A DNA stretch of 64,000 bases from Callaeas wilsoni (taxonomy: Eukaryota; Chordata; Aves; Passeriformes; Callaeidae). The DNA lies in assembly GCA_013398955.1 (NCBI GenBank), contig VWPU01004020.1:1-64000 (forward strand). Reading direction: 5' to 3'. Positions 48,763 to 60,911 of the stretch are shown in pieces (the stretch's first letter is position 1; each line of letters opens with the position of its first letter). The position numbers and the translations under genes were made by a program. Under the pieces are notes generated by a model that saw nothing but the letters and a program-made list of their open reading frames with translations, was not told where the DNA came from and made no database searches.

Positions 48763-50187
48763 TTCCCTGTGCGGGAGATGCTCCTGGTGTGGGGCTGATC
48801 CCTGGGTGAGGGCGCTGCCAGCCCCGCGAGCAGTGAGCACCGAGTTCCCCAGACGTGTCCCCCCTGGTGGGAACAGGGGGATGCAGGTGCTGGATCCCAT
48901 CCGTGGGGGATCTGCCTGTGCTCCCCAGCACGGGGACAGAGCGGAGCCCGGGCCTCGCTGCCCTGCCCCAGCTCGTCCCTGGCTGCCAGCAGGAGCCGGA
49001 GGGTGCAGCCACACCTGCGGCAGGTTTGGCGCTGGCGCCGTGCCGGGAGGTGACGCCGCCGGTGCGGCTGTGGCCGGAGCGCCGGGGCCCCGCGGCAGCG
49101 GCGGTGGCGAAGGCGGGAGGAGCCCTTTGAGCCCGTGGTTCCCACGGCTGAGGGATGCAGCGCCTGAGGAAGCGGCGGAGATCCCGCATCCCACCACGGC
49201 AGAGGGGTGGGCCTCTGCTGCCAGGGATGCCGCGCAGGGCACAGGGCCCACTTTGGGCACAGCGGGGATGGGCTGAGCGCCGGTGGCACCGGTGAGAGCT
49301 CTTGCTCAGCTGTGCTGCCTCAGTTTCCCCATGGAGCAGGTGGAGGGGCCCGACCAGGCTTGCAGGGGAAGCCACTGAGCCCGGCCGCCTCTCTCCCACC
49401 TTCACTTTCAACCAGCAATTTCCCAAAGTCCCTCCCCACCATGCCGGCCCCTCCAGGCAGGTGAGGGCTGCCCGTTCCCGTTCCCGGTGCTCTCCGGGCT
49501 GCTCTGTGCTGCAGTCAGGCAGGGTGAGCTGTCAGCGCCGATCAGTCCCCAAGGACCAAACTGGCCTTGACGTTTCTCCCGGGCGCTGCTCCCTGGCCCG
49601 TGGTTTTCCCAAGGGCAGAGCAGAGCTCGCTGTAAGGGCTGGGAGAGCCGAACGGGGGCACAGGGGAGATGAGGCACCCCCAGATGTTGAGGGGCGGACG
49701 GGGCAGCGTCGGAGCAGGAGCTGCTCCCTGCTCCAGGTGCAATGGGGAGATGCTGATGTGCCAAAAATGAGGGTTGTGACCGGTAAAGCTGGGCTGAAAT
49801 CTGTGATTTGTTTTAATTTATTTATTTTAGAAGCCGCCTCGCAGCCTGGGCTCTCCCTGTCCTCCAGATATCTCCGGTTCCCTGCCAGCTCCTGGGACAG
49901 AGCCAAGTGTGTCATGTCCCCACCTTTCCCTTGCCTTGGGCCTTGGGGACAGGGACAGCCCCTCCTGCCACGCTGGGGGCCAGACGGGGCTCAGCGCATC
50001 CTCAGAGCCCCAGTGCCCAGGGCCCTGCTCTGTGCCAGCGGTGGCAGGAGAGGATAGCGGCGGAGAGGACGGACCCAGGTCTGTGCCCCCTGTGCCACGC
50101 TGTGGGTGCCCGGGGCACCTCCCTGGAGGGATCCCTGTGCCAGGGCGGGGGCTGTCCATGGGTGCTGCAGAAGCCACGCTCCAGGTG

Positions 50188-50240
50188 GGATCACGGAATG
50201 GTTTGGGTTGGAAGGGACCTTGAATGTCTCCGTGTTCCAG
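50188..50240 (-). mobile_element. CR1 fragment (antisense)
   Basis: 'atcacggaatggtttgggtt' then 'ggaagggaccttgaatgtct': the antisense CR1 terminal motif only. Confidence 0.75.
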
Positions 50241-52599
50241 GCTGGAAAGCCAGCTGTCCTGGGAGAGGCTGGGATGGCTGCAGCCCACCCCGGCGATGGT
50301 TTCCTGGGTGGGCAGTGGGTTGGGGGAGCCCATTCCCTGGCACTGCTGGCCGGGAGAGTGTTCCAGCTGGGAAAAATGGGAGCCTGCACCGAGAACCTGC
50401 CCACGGAAGGCTCCCACCTGCACCCAGCTGGTCCCGGTGCCCACCTGGGCACTCCGGGGTGCCGAGGTGCCAGCGGGGAGCCAACAGAGCGTCCTGCCAG
50501 GATTCACTGGGTAACTGCTCACCCCTGGGTGAACGCTGTGGGGAAGGGGCCAAACCCTCTGGCTGTGGGTGGGTGTCTGTGGGGTTACTGGGGAGGTTTC
50601 TGGCAGCAGCCAGCACTGGGCCTGGGGCTGGAGGGATTTGGGAGGGGGCCTTTGGGGGCAGTGCTTTGTTCTGGCACCCTGGGGTGTCCAGACAGTGATC
50701 CCCAGCACTGGGGCTCACGGAAAGCTCCCCGCTGGCTCGGCAGCGTCGGCAGACAAAGCTGGCAGGCGCGGGCAGCAGGAGGAGGGGATGGGGCTGCCGG
50801 GAACTCGGGCTCTTCTCCCTGCCCTGCTTTTCAAAGTGCTTTTCAAGCCTTTTCTTTTTTTCTTCTCTGCTTTCAAAAGCTGCTGAGAAGCAGCAAAAGG
50901 AGCCGGCGATGGCTGAGGAAGGGCGGGAGAGATCCGTGCTCCAGAGCCGCCCAGCACCCCGAGCTCTCCTCCCCAGGCCCGGCTGCAGCCCCGGGGCTCT
51001 GCGCGGCAGGGAAAGGGGAGGGGGCCCGTCTCTCCCAGGCAGTTTTTCAAGTTGAGTGGGTGCCTCCTTTTCCCAGCCGGAGCCAGGCCAGCCCTCGGGA
51101 GCCTTCCCGGCGGCTCCCACCAGCCGGGTGATGTTAATCCCTCCCGACTGCGCTGTCTCAGCCATCTCCACGCTCCCATGACAGCGTCAGGTGAGGCGAG
51201 CAGCGCTGCACCGGTGTCCAGCCAGCTTTCCAACACACACTTTGTCTCCATATGAGTGGGTCGAGCTGCTGCTGGGGGCTGGGGCGAACCCTCCTCCTCT
51301 TCCTCACCCACGAAAAACCACTGTTGCATCCAGAAGTGGCTCCCAGGAGCCCCCTGCTCAGCTGTGGGCCCGGGGCTTTGCCTCTGGCCTCAGCTTCCCT
51401 GTATGGAAAGCAAGGAAAATAAAATTTGCCAATAAAATGGGCTATGAAAACGGCGCTGGAGGAAGCAGCACGGCCCAGAATGGAGACACAGGCACGAGTG
51501 GGATGGTGCTGGACACCTGGGCTGGGGGCTGAGGTGCCAATCCCAGCGTCTCCGCAGTGCCACGCTGGCCCTCACTGCCCGCTGCAGTGCCAGCTCCGTG
51601 GTTACACCACTTCCCTCCCCGTGGAGGGAAGCGTCAGCCCCAGATGAGCCATCCCAGCGCCCGGTGCTGCCCACCCGGTGCTGTCACAACCGGCCCCCGG
51701 ATCGGGGACCGGCGCTCCTCGCACCGGGGACATGAGAAACCTTCGGGCCTCCCAGTGTCGTGTCCCGGCACCCGAGACCCCAAAGGCTGCGTGACAGGAG
51801 CACCGCACTCGCCACCCCCCTGCACCCCACCCTGCCTCCCTCCACGGAGACGCCAGATGCTCCGGAATAGCCAAGAAACGCTGCGTTAGGCAGGTTTGGG
51901 ATAATCTCGGCTCTCCCGCCCCTTTTCTCCCACAAAGGTCTTGTCTTAATCCCCGCGAGCGAGCGGCTGTGCAGCCCAGCACTCTCCCTTTCAGCCCAGT
52001 GTCGGTGGGGCTGGGATGATCGCGGAATTCACGGCCAGTGCTGGGGGGGCCGCGGTGGCCGCGGATCCATCCCCGGGGCCGTGGAGCCCCGCACCAGCAC
52101 CGGCTCTGGAGGTCCGGGGTGGCCATGGAGACCCCGCCATCGCGTCCTGGCCACCGCCCACCCAACCCGCCCACGGCTTGGAGGGATCCCACGGCCCCCC
52201 AAAAGGGATCGGGCAGTGGGACTGGCTGGGGACAGGGAGATGGGGGCAGTGGAAGGATGTGGGTGCAGCCTCGTGGGTGTCACGGTCACGAGTGGAACGG
52301 GGCCTTCGCTGCTGCCCTGGGGCTGAAGCCTCCTCCTCCTGGCATCTCAGCGCCGTTCTTAATTCCCTTTAATTAATTAGAGTCGGTCACCCACCACCAC
52401 CTCAACCCCGCCGCTCTGCCAGGGCTGCGGCCAGCTCCTTGCTCTGCCTCCGGGGATCCCACTCGTGACCCGCGGCGGGAAGGCACCTGTGAACCCCCAC
52501 CCCGCCGATGCCTCCATCCCCCGGGGAGGTGCCGAGTCCCCACTCTTGACCCCTCTCAAGTCCCCGCTCCCTCGGGACCCCCGGGCGGGGCCGCGCCGG

Positions 52600-52739
52600 G
52601 GCCGAGGGCTCCACCCCCGCCCCACTCGGGTTTGAATGGGGGGCGTGGGGCTGCCCCGTGACGTGGCGCTGTGCCATTGGTCCGGGCGGGGCGATGATGT
52701 CATCGCCGGGGGGGCGCTCCGTTCCGGCGCGGCGCGGCC
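52600..52739 (+). promoter_or_regulatory. CDC42EP4: CDC42EP4 CpG-island promoter
   Basis: A GC- and CpG-dense stretch with ordered elements: TGACGTGG at 52659-52666, inverted CCAAT (ATTGG) at 52676-52680, a GC box GGGCGGGGC at 52684-52692 and TGATGTCA (CRE/AP-1-like) at 52695-52702. Typical of a TATA-less housekeeping-type promoter. Assignment to CDC42EP4 rests on position and orientation. Confidence 0.6.
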
Positions 52740-52775
52740 ATGGACCGGCGGCGGCGGCGGGCCCCGGGCGAGCAG
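52703..52775 (+). other. CDC42EP4: CDC42EP4 non-coding exon 1 (probable) with a short upstream ORF
   Basis: The exon ends at GAGCAG|GTACGG (52775); its 5' end is unknown. It contains an ATG at 52740 in strong Kozak context (GCCATGG). If spliced straight to 57901, this ATG opens a 13-codon frame, MDRRRRRAPGEQE, stopping at TGA 57904-57906. That is before and out of frame with the main start. Exon and uORF are predictions. Confidence 0.5.
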
Positions 52776-55700
52776 GTACGGGGAGGGGGGGACACCGGGG
52801 GCTCCGGGGCTCGCGGCGGCCCGGCGAGACTCGGCTCCGCTTGGCCAGGTCCGGTCCCGGCGTGGGGGGAGCCCGCCGCGCTCGGCTCGGCTATTGTCCG
52901 GCGGGCGGGCGGGGTCTCCGGAGCTGCCGCGCTCCGGTACCGGGCAGAGGGGCGGCCGGGACCCCCCGCCTCATTCCCCGCCGGGCCGTGGGGCCGGTGC
53001 GCGGCGCGGGTGGGCGAAGGGTTAACAGGATGCGGAGCGCTGTTTGCTCAGCGCGGGGCACCGGCCCGGCTCACCCCGCCCCACCGGCGATCGGCGCCCG
53101 TTCGCCCGCGGCTCCGCCGAGCCCCGCGCGGGGGTGGCGGTGGCCGGAGCCGGCGGTGGTCGCGGCCGGGGCGGTGGCTGCCCGCGGCCCGTCTCGGGAA
53201 GGTGGATCTTCGCCGCGCTGGAGCGGGTCCAGCGGCACCCCGGGGCTGGCCGGGGCTGGGCGCCGGCGGGTGCTGAGTCAGAGCCGCCCGAAATCCCCGT
53301 CCCGCTCAGCCCCCGGAGGCCCCGGACAGGGCTCGGGGTCCCGGCTGCCCTCAGCCTGCCGTCCGCCCTGCTGCCCGTCCCTGGGCGGCACACACCGCTG
53401 CCACGGGTGCCCCGGAGAGAGGGACCTGCCCGGCTCTGCCAGTGCTGGGCACGGCACTGGCTCCCAGACCCGCTCCGGTGCCCGTGGAACCGGGGGTCGG
53501 TGGGCAGCGATCGCTCGCGGGGCGCTGGACTCGTCCCACGCCGCCCCGGTTTGACCCCGGCTGCAGCAGTAGCAGCAGCAGCGTGAAGTATAGATGTTTC
53601 CAAGCGCCGAATCTATGGATCAGGAAGGCTGTTCCAAAGGGAGCTGGGATCTATAGAGCAGGAGAGCTCTTCTAAAGGGATCGTTAATGGGCTGTGGGGG
53701 TAAACTGAGGCACAGCGTGCGATCTCTGCACCCAGGACAGGGCTCGCTCCCCGGCCGGGCACGCAGTAAACAAATCTGTTTTGGACGCAGCTCCCTCGGA
53801 AACCGTGGAGCGACTCCAGCTGAGGTTTAGCACCGAGGAGGCTCAGTGTGTTTGGGTCTGGGGGTGCAGAGCGAGCCTGGCCCGAACCCCGATGCCCGGG
53901 GCAGCCTCCCGGCTCCGTGCCCCGTGCCGAGCGGCCTCGGGGCTCCCTCCCCGGCCCCAGCGCCAGCCCCGCTGCCGCCGGCGTTGTGCTGACCGTGCCG
54001 CTCGCTCCTTTGTTCGCTGGGTTTTGTCCTGAGCACAAACAGCCGCCGTGGGCCCCCCGAGCCGCCGGGCTGCGGGCTCCGGGCCCCCGGCAGGTAGGGA
54101 GCCGCGGCCGCGCTGTGGGAAGTCGGCCTGTTTACTTCCCGTCCACCCCAGCGAAACCGCAGGAATTCGGAGCCCGGCGCAGGTCGGGAGGTCTGTTCGG
54201 CCCCGGTATCCTGTCGAACCCCGGCCAGCCCCTGTTGCGAGAGACAGAGCCAGCGAGGAGATAACCTTTCCCCTCGGAAAAGTCTCCTCTTGGCTCTGCA
54301 GAGCCGCGGGCTGGTTCGTGGCCCCAGAGCTGGAGGATTTATGGTCCTGTGCGTGTTCTGGCGTGTCCTGCCAATAGTTCCTTGCTGAACTCTGGCTACC
54401 TCCTGGCTGTTGGCAGTCCCTCGGGGAGCGCTTCTCTGCTTTTGGCACCGGCGGTGAGTTCCCAGCCCGGTGCTGCTCCGTGTGCCGAGAGCCCTGGAGA
54501 GAGCCAAGCTTCTCCTCCCTCCCCGTGTGCCATGTCTCCATCCCCGGCTCTGATGCTCGCTGGCAGTGGCTCTCCCGCTTCCAGAGGCTGCTCCGCGCAT
54601 CCCACGGTTGCGCTGCAGCGGCGTCCCGATGCCAGGGACAGGACCAGACCTGTCACCGCGCCGGGGTGGAGGCGGTCACCGGGGCGCCGGGGCTGCCCGC
54701 ACTGACAGGACCGTCTGCCCCCAGGCCCTGGGAAGAGTCGCCGAGGAGCCCGACCGAGGGTGTGACAGCGCCTGGGTCCCCTCCTGGGCCGGCGGTGGCA
54801 GGGTGTGATCCGTGCCCTGTCTCCAGCTGCTGTCTGCCAGGCTCCAACATCAAAGGATCAAAGGATCCCCGAGGGGCAGTGCACCCGAAAGTGGGGCTGA
54901 GCAGGTGGGGTGGCCTCCCTGGCCCATGTGTGGGTTCTCCCTGGCCCTGGGCAGCGTGGAGGACCCGACCGGTCCAGCACAGCTCCTGCCCCAGCGCCCG
55001 GCAGGGCGGGGAGAGCATCCTCTGATCTCGGGGTGCTGCCCGGGGGGCTCTGCACGGCAAAGCTGGGGAGCTCGTTTGGAGCCGGCTGGGCCGGCCAGGA
55101 TGCTTTCCCAGTTTGGCTTTCCCAGCCTGTGAGCGGGAAGAGCTGGGGGCAGGATGCATGGGAATGTGGCTGGACTTGGCGTTTCTCCTGGGTGCACTCA
55201 TTCTCTGGCCTCCTTCTCTGAGCCACTTTCGCTCTGGTCCCCACGGGTGACTGATGCTGAGCAGGATTAGATGAAGAGGATGGAGGGGGGCTCTCGTGGG
55301 AAGCCTGCACCATCAGGGCACGTGGTCCTGGCCAGGGCTGTCCCAGTTCTGTGCTGGCTGCGCCGTCCTACAAGCGGACATTCATTTACAGGGACAGTTG
55401 TGTCCCTGGGCACCTCAGGTTCTCAGTCCTCGGAGGTTGTGATCCCAGAGGGCTCGGAGGGCAGGTGGGAAGCAGCACGGGGCTGTCAGTACAAGTTATC
55501 CCTCTTGTCCACAATCCGTGTGTGCAGGTCCTGTCCCCTCCCCTTGCCCCAAAGCCCTGCTGGGGCTCGGCTCTGCTCTGGGCTCGCTGCCCCAGGATGG
55601 GCAGCGCTGCCAGGTGCCTGTGAAGTCTCTCGGGTTACCAGCAGCTTCCCCTGGTTGGAAAGGCAGCACCAGCGATGCCTCCCTGGCCTGGTTTCCTTTG

Positions 55701-57900
55701 TGAAAGCGCCGGCAGCGGGAATGTCACAGGATCTGCTCTCCCCGAGCGAGAGAGGAGAAAAGGGCTCTGTGTCCAGCTCCCCTGGGCCGGGCTGTGTGGG
55801 CAGCACCGGCAGCAGCGTCCATCTGCGCTGCCATCGCCTCTCGGGGAGAGCTGGGAGCGAAACATCGAGGGATGGCGGGAGATTCTGGCTGCTGTGAGGA
55901 GGCTCGGTGGGCTCTTCAGGGGGACACGGTGCTGGTTTGGAGGCTGTGACGGTGATGGAGCACTGCTGGCCCCGCCGGTCCCGCTCCAACCTCCCGGTGG
56001 CCCCTTCGCCGCGGCTTGCAAAGTATCTCACAAATGCTGAACTTGGCCTCGAAATCTAAATACAAGGGAGGGACAGTCCCCAGATGGCCTAAATCAGCAG
56101 CACGGTTGCCTGGCCCAGCTGGGGAGCTCGCCGGGAGTGTTTGTTTTATGGAAAACCAGAGGCTGGAGGAATGCTGGCCTGGAAGGAGATGTTGGAAGGG
56201 GGAAATGTTCGTACCGTGCACACGCGCCCGGCCGGGCGTGCGGGAGATCCCGGAGGGGGAGCAGAGTCCAGCAAGCTGCTTATCTGTGTTGGGATGGGCT
56301 GAGGGGGGAAGGAGTTCCCCCGGCTCCTGGTCTGAGGTGCGGGGAAGGAGGTGTGGCTCCTTGGTGGCTTCCCTCAGCTGCTGGGGATGATCTGGGGGCT
56401 CCTCCAGCCGGCCCCCCATGTGCCATCATCCCCCTGGGTGGCCGTCCTGCCGAGGGGGGCTCAGGCTGCGCCTCCCTGGGGTGCTGGGGTCCTGCACAGG
56501 GCTGGACAGGGAGCGTGGCCCTGTGCCACGGGGCATTCCTGACCTGGCCAGGCCCATCCAGGAGCCGTGCACGGGAGGGTTGGGCAACGGAACTTTGCAC
56601 CCGCATAGGGCCAGAGTCCGTCCTGCCTGCCTGAGGTGCCGCTGCTCCTGTGGGGGACAGCGGGGTGTCACAGCGTGGCTGTGGGGAGGGAAGGGGGCTG
56701 GAGGCGTCCCCTCGCCGTGCTGGGAGCTGTGGGGTGGGTGCTGTGGCTCCTGGTGGTGTCCAGCCGGGCAGGGCTGGGCTGTGCTGGGACCATCGCTGCC
56801 CGTGGGGCCGGGCTCGCTTCCAGCTGCGCCCTGGGGCTGGGTGGGCACCGGAGGGGACGTGGCCCCCGCCCCGAGGCTCGCTCCGAGGACACACGTCCGT
56901 CCCTTCCCGTGCGTGTCACGCGGCGCGGTGTCGCCGATGGTGCCTGGAGGGAGGAAGCGGGCGGCCACGAGCCCTTCCTCCCCGGCAGCCTCTCCCGGGA
57001 CCACCTGGGGCTGCCTGGCGCCACGGTCGCTGTCCTCGTCCCCCTCCTGTGTGGCTACGGGCGCTGGGTTGGGCTGGTCCCGCGGTGGTGGGCCCGAGGT
57101 GGCCGAGGGAAGGAGTAACGCGCCCGTTCCCGTTGTGGTCAGCCAGAGTCCTCGTCATTTCTGTCACCTCTGAGTCACGGTGGTGACGATGAGACGGCCG
57201 GAGAGGGTGGGGATGGTTACGCGTGGACTCAGCTCCGAGCAGCAGCACGGAGGGTTTTGGGGGGCTCCAGGGCAGCAGCAAAGCTGTGTCCCCACGTCCC
57301 CATCCTGCCAAGCATGAAGGGGACCCCATCCTGCTCCTCCATCCCCCTGCTCGGCTGGCGGTGCCTCCCGGGGGCTCTACGCCCTCCTCACACACTTCCT
57401 GCCGTCTGTTTCCAATTCCTCCTGGCGTCTGCTCCTCCCTGCTTTCTTCCAATTAAAAAAAAAAAAAAAAAAAATCCCAGGCATCTTCTCAGCGCGCGGC
57501 TCGCAGAGGCTGGAGCTGCCGTGCCCCGCTCGGGAGGGCTGGGGCTGCACGAGGAGGGGACGGAGGGTGCCCGTGGTGCCCCGCATCGCTTTCGGTGCCC
57601 ATTCACGTGGGGCACAGGGTCAGGGATCGTCCTGGAGGATTTCTGTGCCCAGGTCTTTGTCCTGAGGTTCTCTCTGCTCCGGGGATGGGTCTGGGACCCG
57701 CTCGTTCAGGGGATGTGGGGAGCTCGGGGGGGGTCTGAGGATGTGTCCCGTGTGGAAGGATGGTCCTGCATGGAGCCAAGTCCCGGGAGAACCAAGCAGC
57801 TGCTGGGCGCAGGGTCACATTTTGCAGCTTGGTGGGATGAAATCTAGTGCCCACCCACATCCTCGAAGCCTGACCATGTCCGTCCCTTTTCTCCCCTAGG
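52776..57900 (+). other. CDC42EP4: CDC42EP4 intron 1
   Basis: 5.1 kb, with the CpG island continuing to about 53.5 kb. It includes an A20 run at 57455-57474 and otherwise nothing recognisable. Further alternative 5' exons cannot be excluded. The acceptor TCTCCCCTAG ends at 57900. Confidence 0.6.
57455..57474 (+). repeat. Poly(A) run, 20 bases
   Basis: Uninterrupted A20 after CTTCCAATT in the CDC42EP4 intron. Confidence 0.9.
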
Positions 57901-58001
57901 AGTGACCCATCCGTGACGCCGGTGGGATCCCGGCTGTCGAGCCGCAGCTGCGAGCATCGGGCACGGGACCCAGCGTGGCACAGCCTCCCCCGGCCGCCGC
58001 G

Positions 58002-58931
58002 ATGCCGATCCTCAAGCAGCTCGTGTCCAACTCCGCGCACTCCAAGCGCCGCTCGCGGGCCGACCTGACGGCCGAGATGATCAGCGCGCCCCTGGGGGAC
58101 TTCCGCCACACCATGCACGTGGGGCGCGCCGGGGACGCCTTCGGGGACACCTCCTTCCTCACCAGCAAGGCCGGGGAGCCGGTGCCGGAGGTGGGAGAGG
58201 AGCCGGGTGCCTCCAAGCCCAGCCTGCTGTCCCGCCGCTTCCGCAGCAGCAAGCGCTCGCAGTCGGTGACGCGCGGGGACCGGCGGGACATGCTGGGCTC
58301 GCTGCGGGACTCGGCGCTCTTCGTCAAGAACGCCGTGTCCCTGCCCCAGCTCAACGAGAAGGACGTGGACAGGAGCGCAGGGCAGCTGCCCAAGAGCCTC
58401 TCCTCCAGCCCCGTGAAGAAGCTGCCCGAGGAGACGAGCCCCGACGAGCAGCAGCGCCCGAACGGGGCGGCCGCGGGGCCACTGAGCCCCAGCTTGGACG
58501 AGCGCGACTTCGGGGACATCACGGACCTGCCCGTGGTGGTGGCCAAGGGCGGGGCGGGCTTGAAGCACGCCGAGTCCATCATGTCCTTCCACATCGACCT
58601 GGGGCCCTCCATGCTCGGGGACGTGCTGAGCATCATGGATAAGGATCAGTGGGAGCAGGACGAAGACCCCGATGCGGAGGAGAGCCGCGAGGAGGAGGAG
58701 GGGGAGCCCGCCCCGCCCGGCTCCCCGCTGGTGGCCCCGACGAGCCAGAGCCCGGCCCGCGGCGCCGGTGGCCGCGGCCCCAGGGACAGCAGTCCGGCGT
58801 CCAGCTGCACCTCGGGGCCTGAGGAGCGCAGCCCCGTCCCCAGGCCACCGAGCCAGCGAGGGGGGCCCCCGAAACGCCCCGACAGGGAGTTCTCGTTCGC
58901 TGACGAAGACGATGACGAGATCCGGGTATAA
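58002..58931 (+). CDS. CDC42EP4: Cdc42 effector protein 4 (BORG4)
   Basis: A Cdc42/TC10 effector of the BORG family. By family knowledge it binds GTP-Cdc42, remodels actin and binds septins at the cell cortex. It has 309 residues (human about 356) in one exon, as in mammals. It starts MPILKQLVSNSAHSKRRSR. The CRIB motif at 27-41 is complete (I-S-A-P-L-G-D-F-R-H-T-M-H-V-G). BORG-homology blocks follow at about 98-120 (LGSLRDSALFVKN, SLPQLNE) and 186-214 (GLKHAESIMSFHIDLG, MLGDVLSIMD). The region 219-295 is acidic then proline/serine-rich and is shorter than in mammals. The C-terminus DDDDEIRV-type motif is kept (DEDDDEIRV). The frame is open upstream to a GTG at 57975 but the family start is the ATG at 58002. 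Confidence 0.97.
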   Translation: MPILKQLVSNSAHSKRRSRADLTAEMISAPLGDFRHTMHVGRAGDAFGDTSFLTSKAGEPVPEVGEEPGASKPSLLSRRFRSSKRSQSVTRGDRRDMLGSLRDSALFVKNAVSLPQLNEKDVDRSAGQLPKSLSSSPVKKLPEETSPDEQQRPNGAAAGPLSPSLDERDFGDITDLPVVVAKGGAGLKHAESIMSFHIDLGPSMLGDVLSIMDKDQWEQDEDPDAEESREEEEGEPAPPGSPLVAPTSQSPARGAGGRGPRDSSPASSCTSGPEERSPVPRPPSQRGGPPKRPDREFSFADEDDDEIRV

Positions 58932-59765
58932 AGGCGGGCGGCCGAGCCGAGGGTCTGGTTCTCACTGCGGTTGCTTGGACACGGGGCTGAACACCCCAAC
59001 TGGTGGCACTGGGGAAGACTCAACTCCTGCCTCGTTCCCTCTCCGTGCTGCAGCAGGACAGCGCTCTGCTCCCGGCGCCGGGGGCGTTCCTGACGTCTGT
59101 CAGCCCCCAGACAGCTCCAGCACTTCCTGGGAGGGAGAAGCAGACTCGATTTTGGTTCTTTCTGTTGGACTTTGGATATTAGCTCCTTTCTCCTGCTCCC
59201 TCCCCATGTAAAGCAATTTAGGATCCAACAAGACGAGCCTTTGGAGTTTTAGCCCCTTTAGTAATATATATATATTTTCCGCCGTACAGTTTTTACTGTT
59301 TTCTGATTTGTACTTACCTTTCTCTACTCTCTTTTGGTTTTAACTGGGGGAAGATTTCCCATGAGGAAGAACTCGGCTCTGGAGCTCAGAGGTGACCTGG
59401 GCAGCTCCAGCTTCCTGGGTTTCCTGGGGACTTTCTGCAGACTAAGAGCCTCCCAGTGCCATGGCGGGTGATCGCTCCCCATCCCTTGGATGGACGGATT
59501 GATGGGTGGATGCATGGATGGATCCATCCCAGATGCTTGACCCTCCAACCAGCCAGGGGGTCACAGGGATGCTCCCGGCCAGCTCCGGGGGTGCTGATGG
59601 AAGTGTGGGTCTGTCCCCTGCGGGAGGAGCACCTGGAAGCCGCCGGAGCCAGGGAATTCCAGTGTCGCGGTGGGGCCAGGCAGTGCTGGGAGCAGGCAGC
59701 TGGAACGGGAGGTTTTATACCGTGTATGTACAAATGCAAGGAATAAAAGGACATGGTAGTGACTG
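58932..59765 (+). other. CDC42EP4: CDC42EP4 3'UTR
   Basis: AT-enriched compared with its flanks, with a (TA)n stretch near 59262-59274 and TGTATGTAC (UGUA elements) just before the poly(A) signal. Confidence 0.75.
59742..59747 (+). terminator. CDC42EP4: CDC42EP4 polyadenylation signal AATAAA
   Basis: Canonical hexamer preceded by two TGTA motifs and followed by 'ggacatggtagtgactg'. Sited ~0.8 kb after the stop at the end of the AT-enriched UTR. Confidence 0.8.
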
Positions 59766-60835
59766 CAGTGGCCTGAGTTCCTGAGGGGTGACACGCGGCG
59801 GGGACCTGCTGCCCGAGCAGGACCAGTGTCCCTGTGCTGCCACCGCCTCGCTGCCCATCCCTGGCTGTGCTCCTGGCCGCGGTTCGGGCACCTGCGGTGG
59901 CCGAGCTTTCTCTGCCCGCTGCCTGAGGAAGCGGGAGAGCTCCTGCTGGCCGGATCTGGCTCCGGGCTGGGACCCTCGGGCCAGGCGGCTCCTGCCAAGG
60001 GACGGCTCTGCCAGCGCTCCCCTCTCCTCCCCCAGCCCTGCTCCCGGCCAGCCGGGGAGGAGGGGACGGGGTGGGGGGCAGGACTGGCTGTCCCTGCTCC
60101 CAAGGGCTGGGGGCCAAGGGGTGCCCTGGGGGTTCCCGGCCCCGTGGGGCTGCCGTGGCCCTGGATGGTTTTGGCATAGTGAGCAGGGCGGGTCACTCCC
60201 ATCCCACAGCCAGCTTCCCACAGCTCAGGCACTGGTGAAATGGGGTTCTGCCAGTGCTGGGAGTGGCTTCCCGCTCCAGCCCCTTGGATGGAGCTGGGCT
60301 GAGATGGGGCTAAGAGCCAGGAATGGCCCCACGGCCTTTCCGTGAGCACGGAGCACTGGCCAGGCTCTCCTCACTGGGAAGAGGGAATGATTTATCCCCC
60401 TCAACATCTCCCAGCCCTGGGAGGGGCTGGATGCCCCTGTCCTCCCAAATGGATCTCCCTGGTGAAGCCAGGGGAGCGGGCCACAGTGCCACAGTGGGGA
60501 CACAATGGGGTCCTGTCCTGTCACCCTGGGCAGGGGACATTGGGCCATTGTCTGGGACAGGGAGAACAACAGCAGCTGCAGCTGGAGGCTCTGAGCTCAC
60601 CAGGCTGCCTCTGCCCCGGTCACCGTGCCCCCCTGCCCTGTACCAGGGTCCCATGTCCCACCCCCTGAGCTCGCTGTCACCTGGGAGGTCACCAGGCTGC
60701 TGGGGGACACCTGGCTCCTCTTGTCCCTTAGGGGTGCTCTGGCACAAAGCAGTGAGGTTTGGTCCCCGGGGTTGCCCCCCTCGCTCCCCGGGGCTGTGGG
60801 GCCGGGAGGAGCCCTGGGGTGACACTTCACGGGCC

Positions 60836-60911
60836 GCCTGCCACTGTCACTTGGCCATCCTGATCTTGGTGACGCCTGCCACTGTCACTTGGCCATCCTG
60901 ATCTTGGTGAC
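60836..60911. repeat. 38-bp direct duplication
   Basis: GCCTGCCACTGTCACTTGGC followed by CATCCTGATCTTGGTGAC occurs twice in perfect tandem. Confidence 0.95.

Larger units (their letters stand above)
47661..52599. other. Intergenic SDK2-CDC42EP4
   Basis: About 4.9 kb without a supportable gene. It contains an 18-bp tandem repeat (48697-48762) and an antisense CR1 scrap (50188-50240). A small AT-rich patch lies near 49808-49832 (GTTTTAATTTATTTATTTTAG). Long open frames on both strands have no recognisable domain. Confidence 0.65.

Noticed and set aside
48374..49426. 350-codon antisense frame, and 49302-51171 frames on both strands, in the SDK2-CDC42EP4 gap
   Set aside because: Proline/arginine/glycine-rich translations without recognisable motifs in all overlapping frames; typical of stop-poor GC-rich DNA.
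57975..58001. Nine-codon N-terminal extension of CDC42EP4
   Set aside because: It would start at GTG. The conserved BORG4 N-terminus begins at the ATG at 58002.
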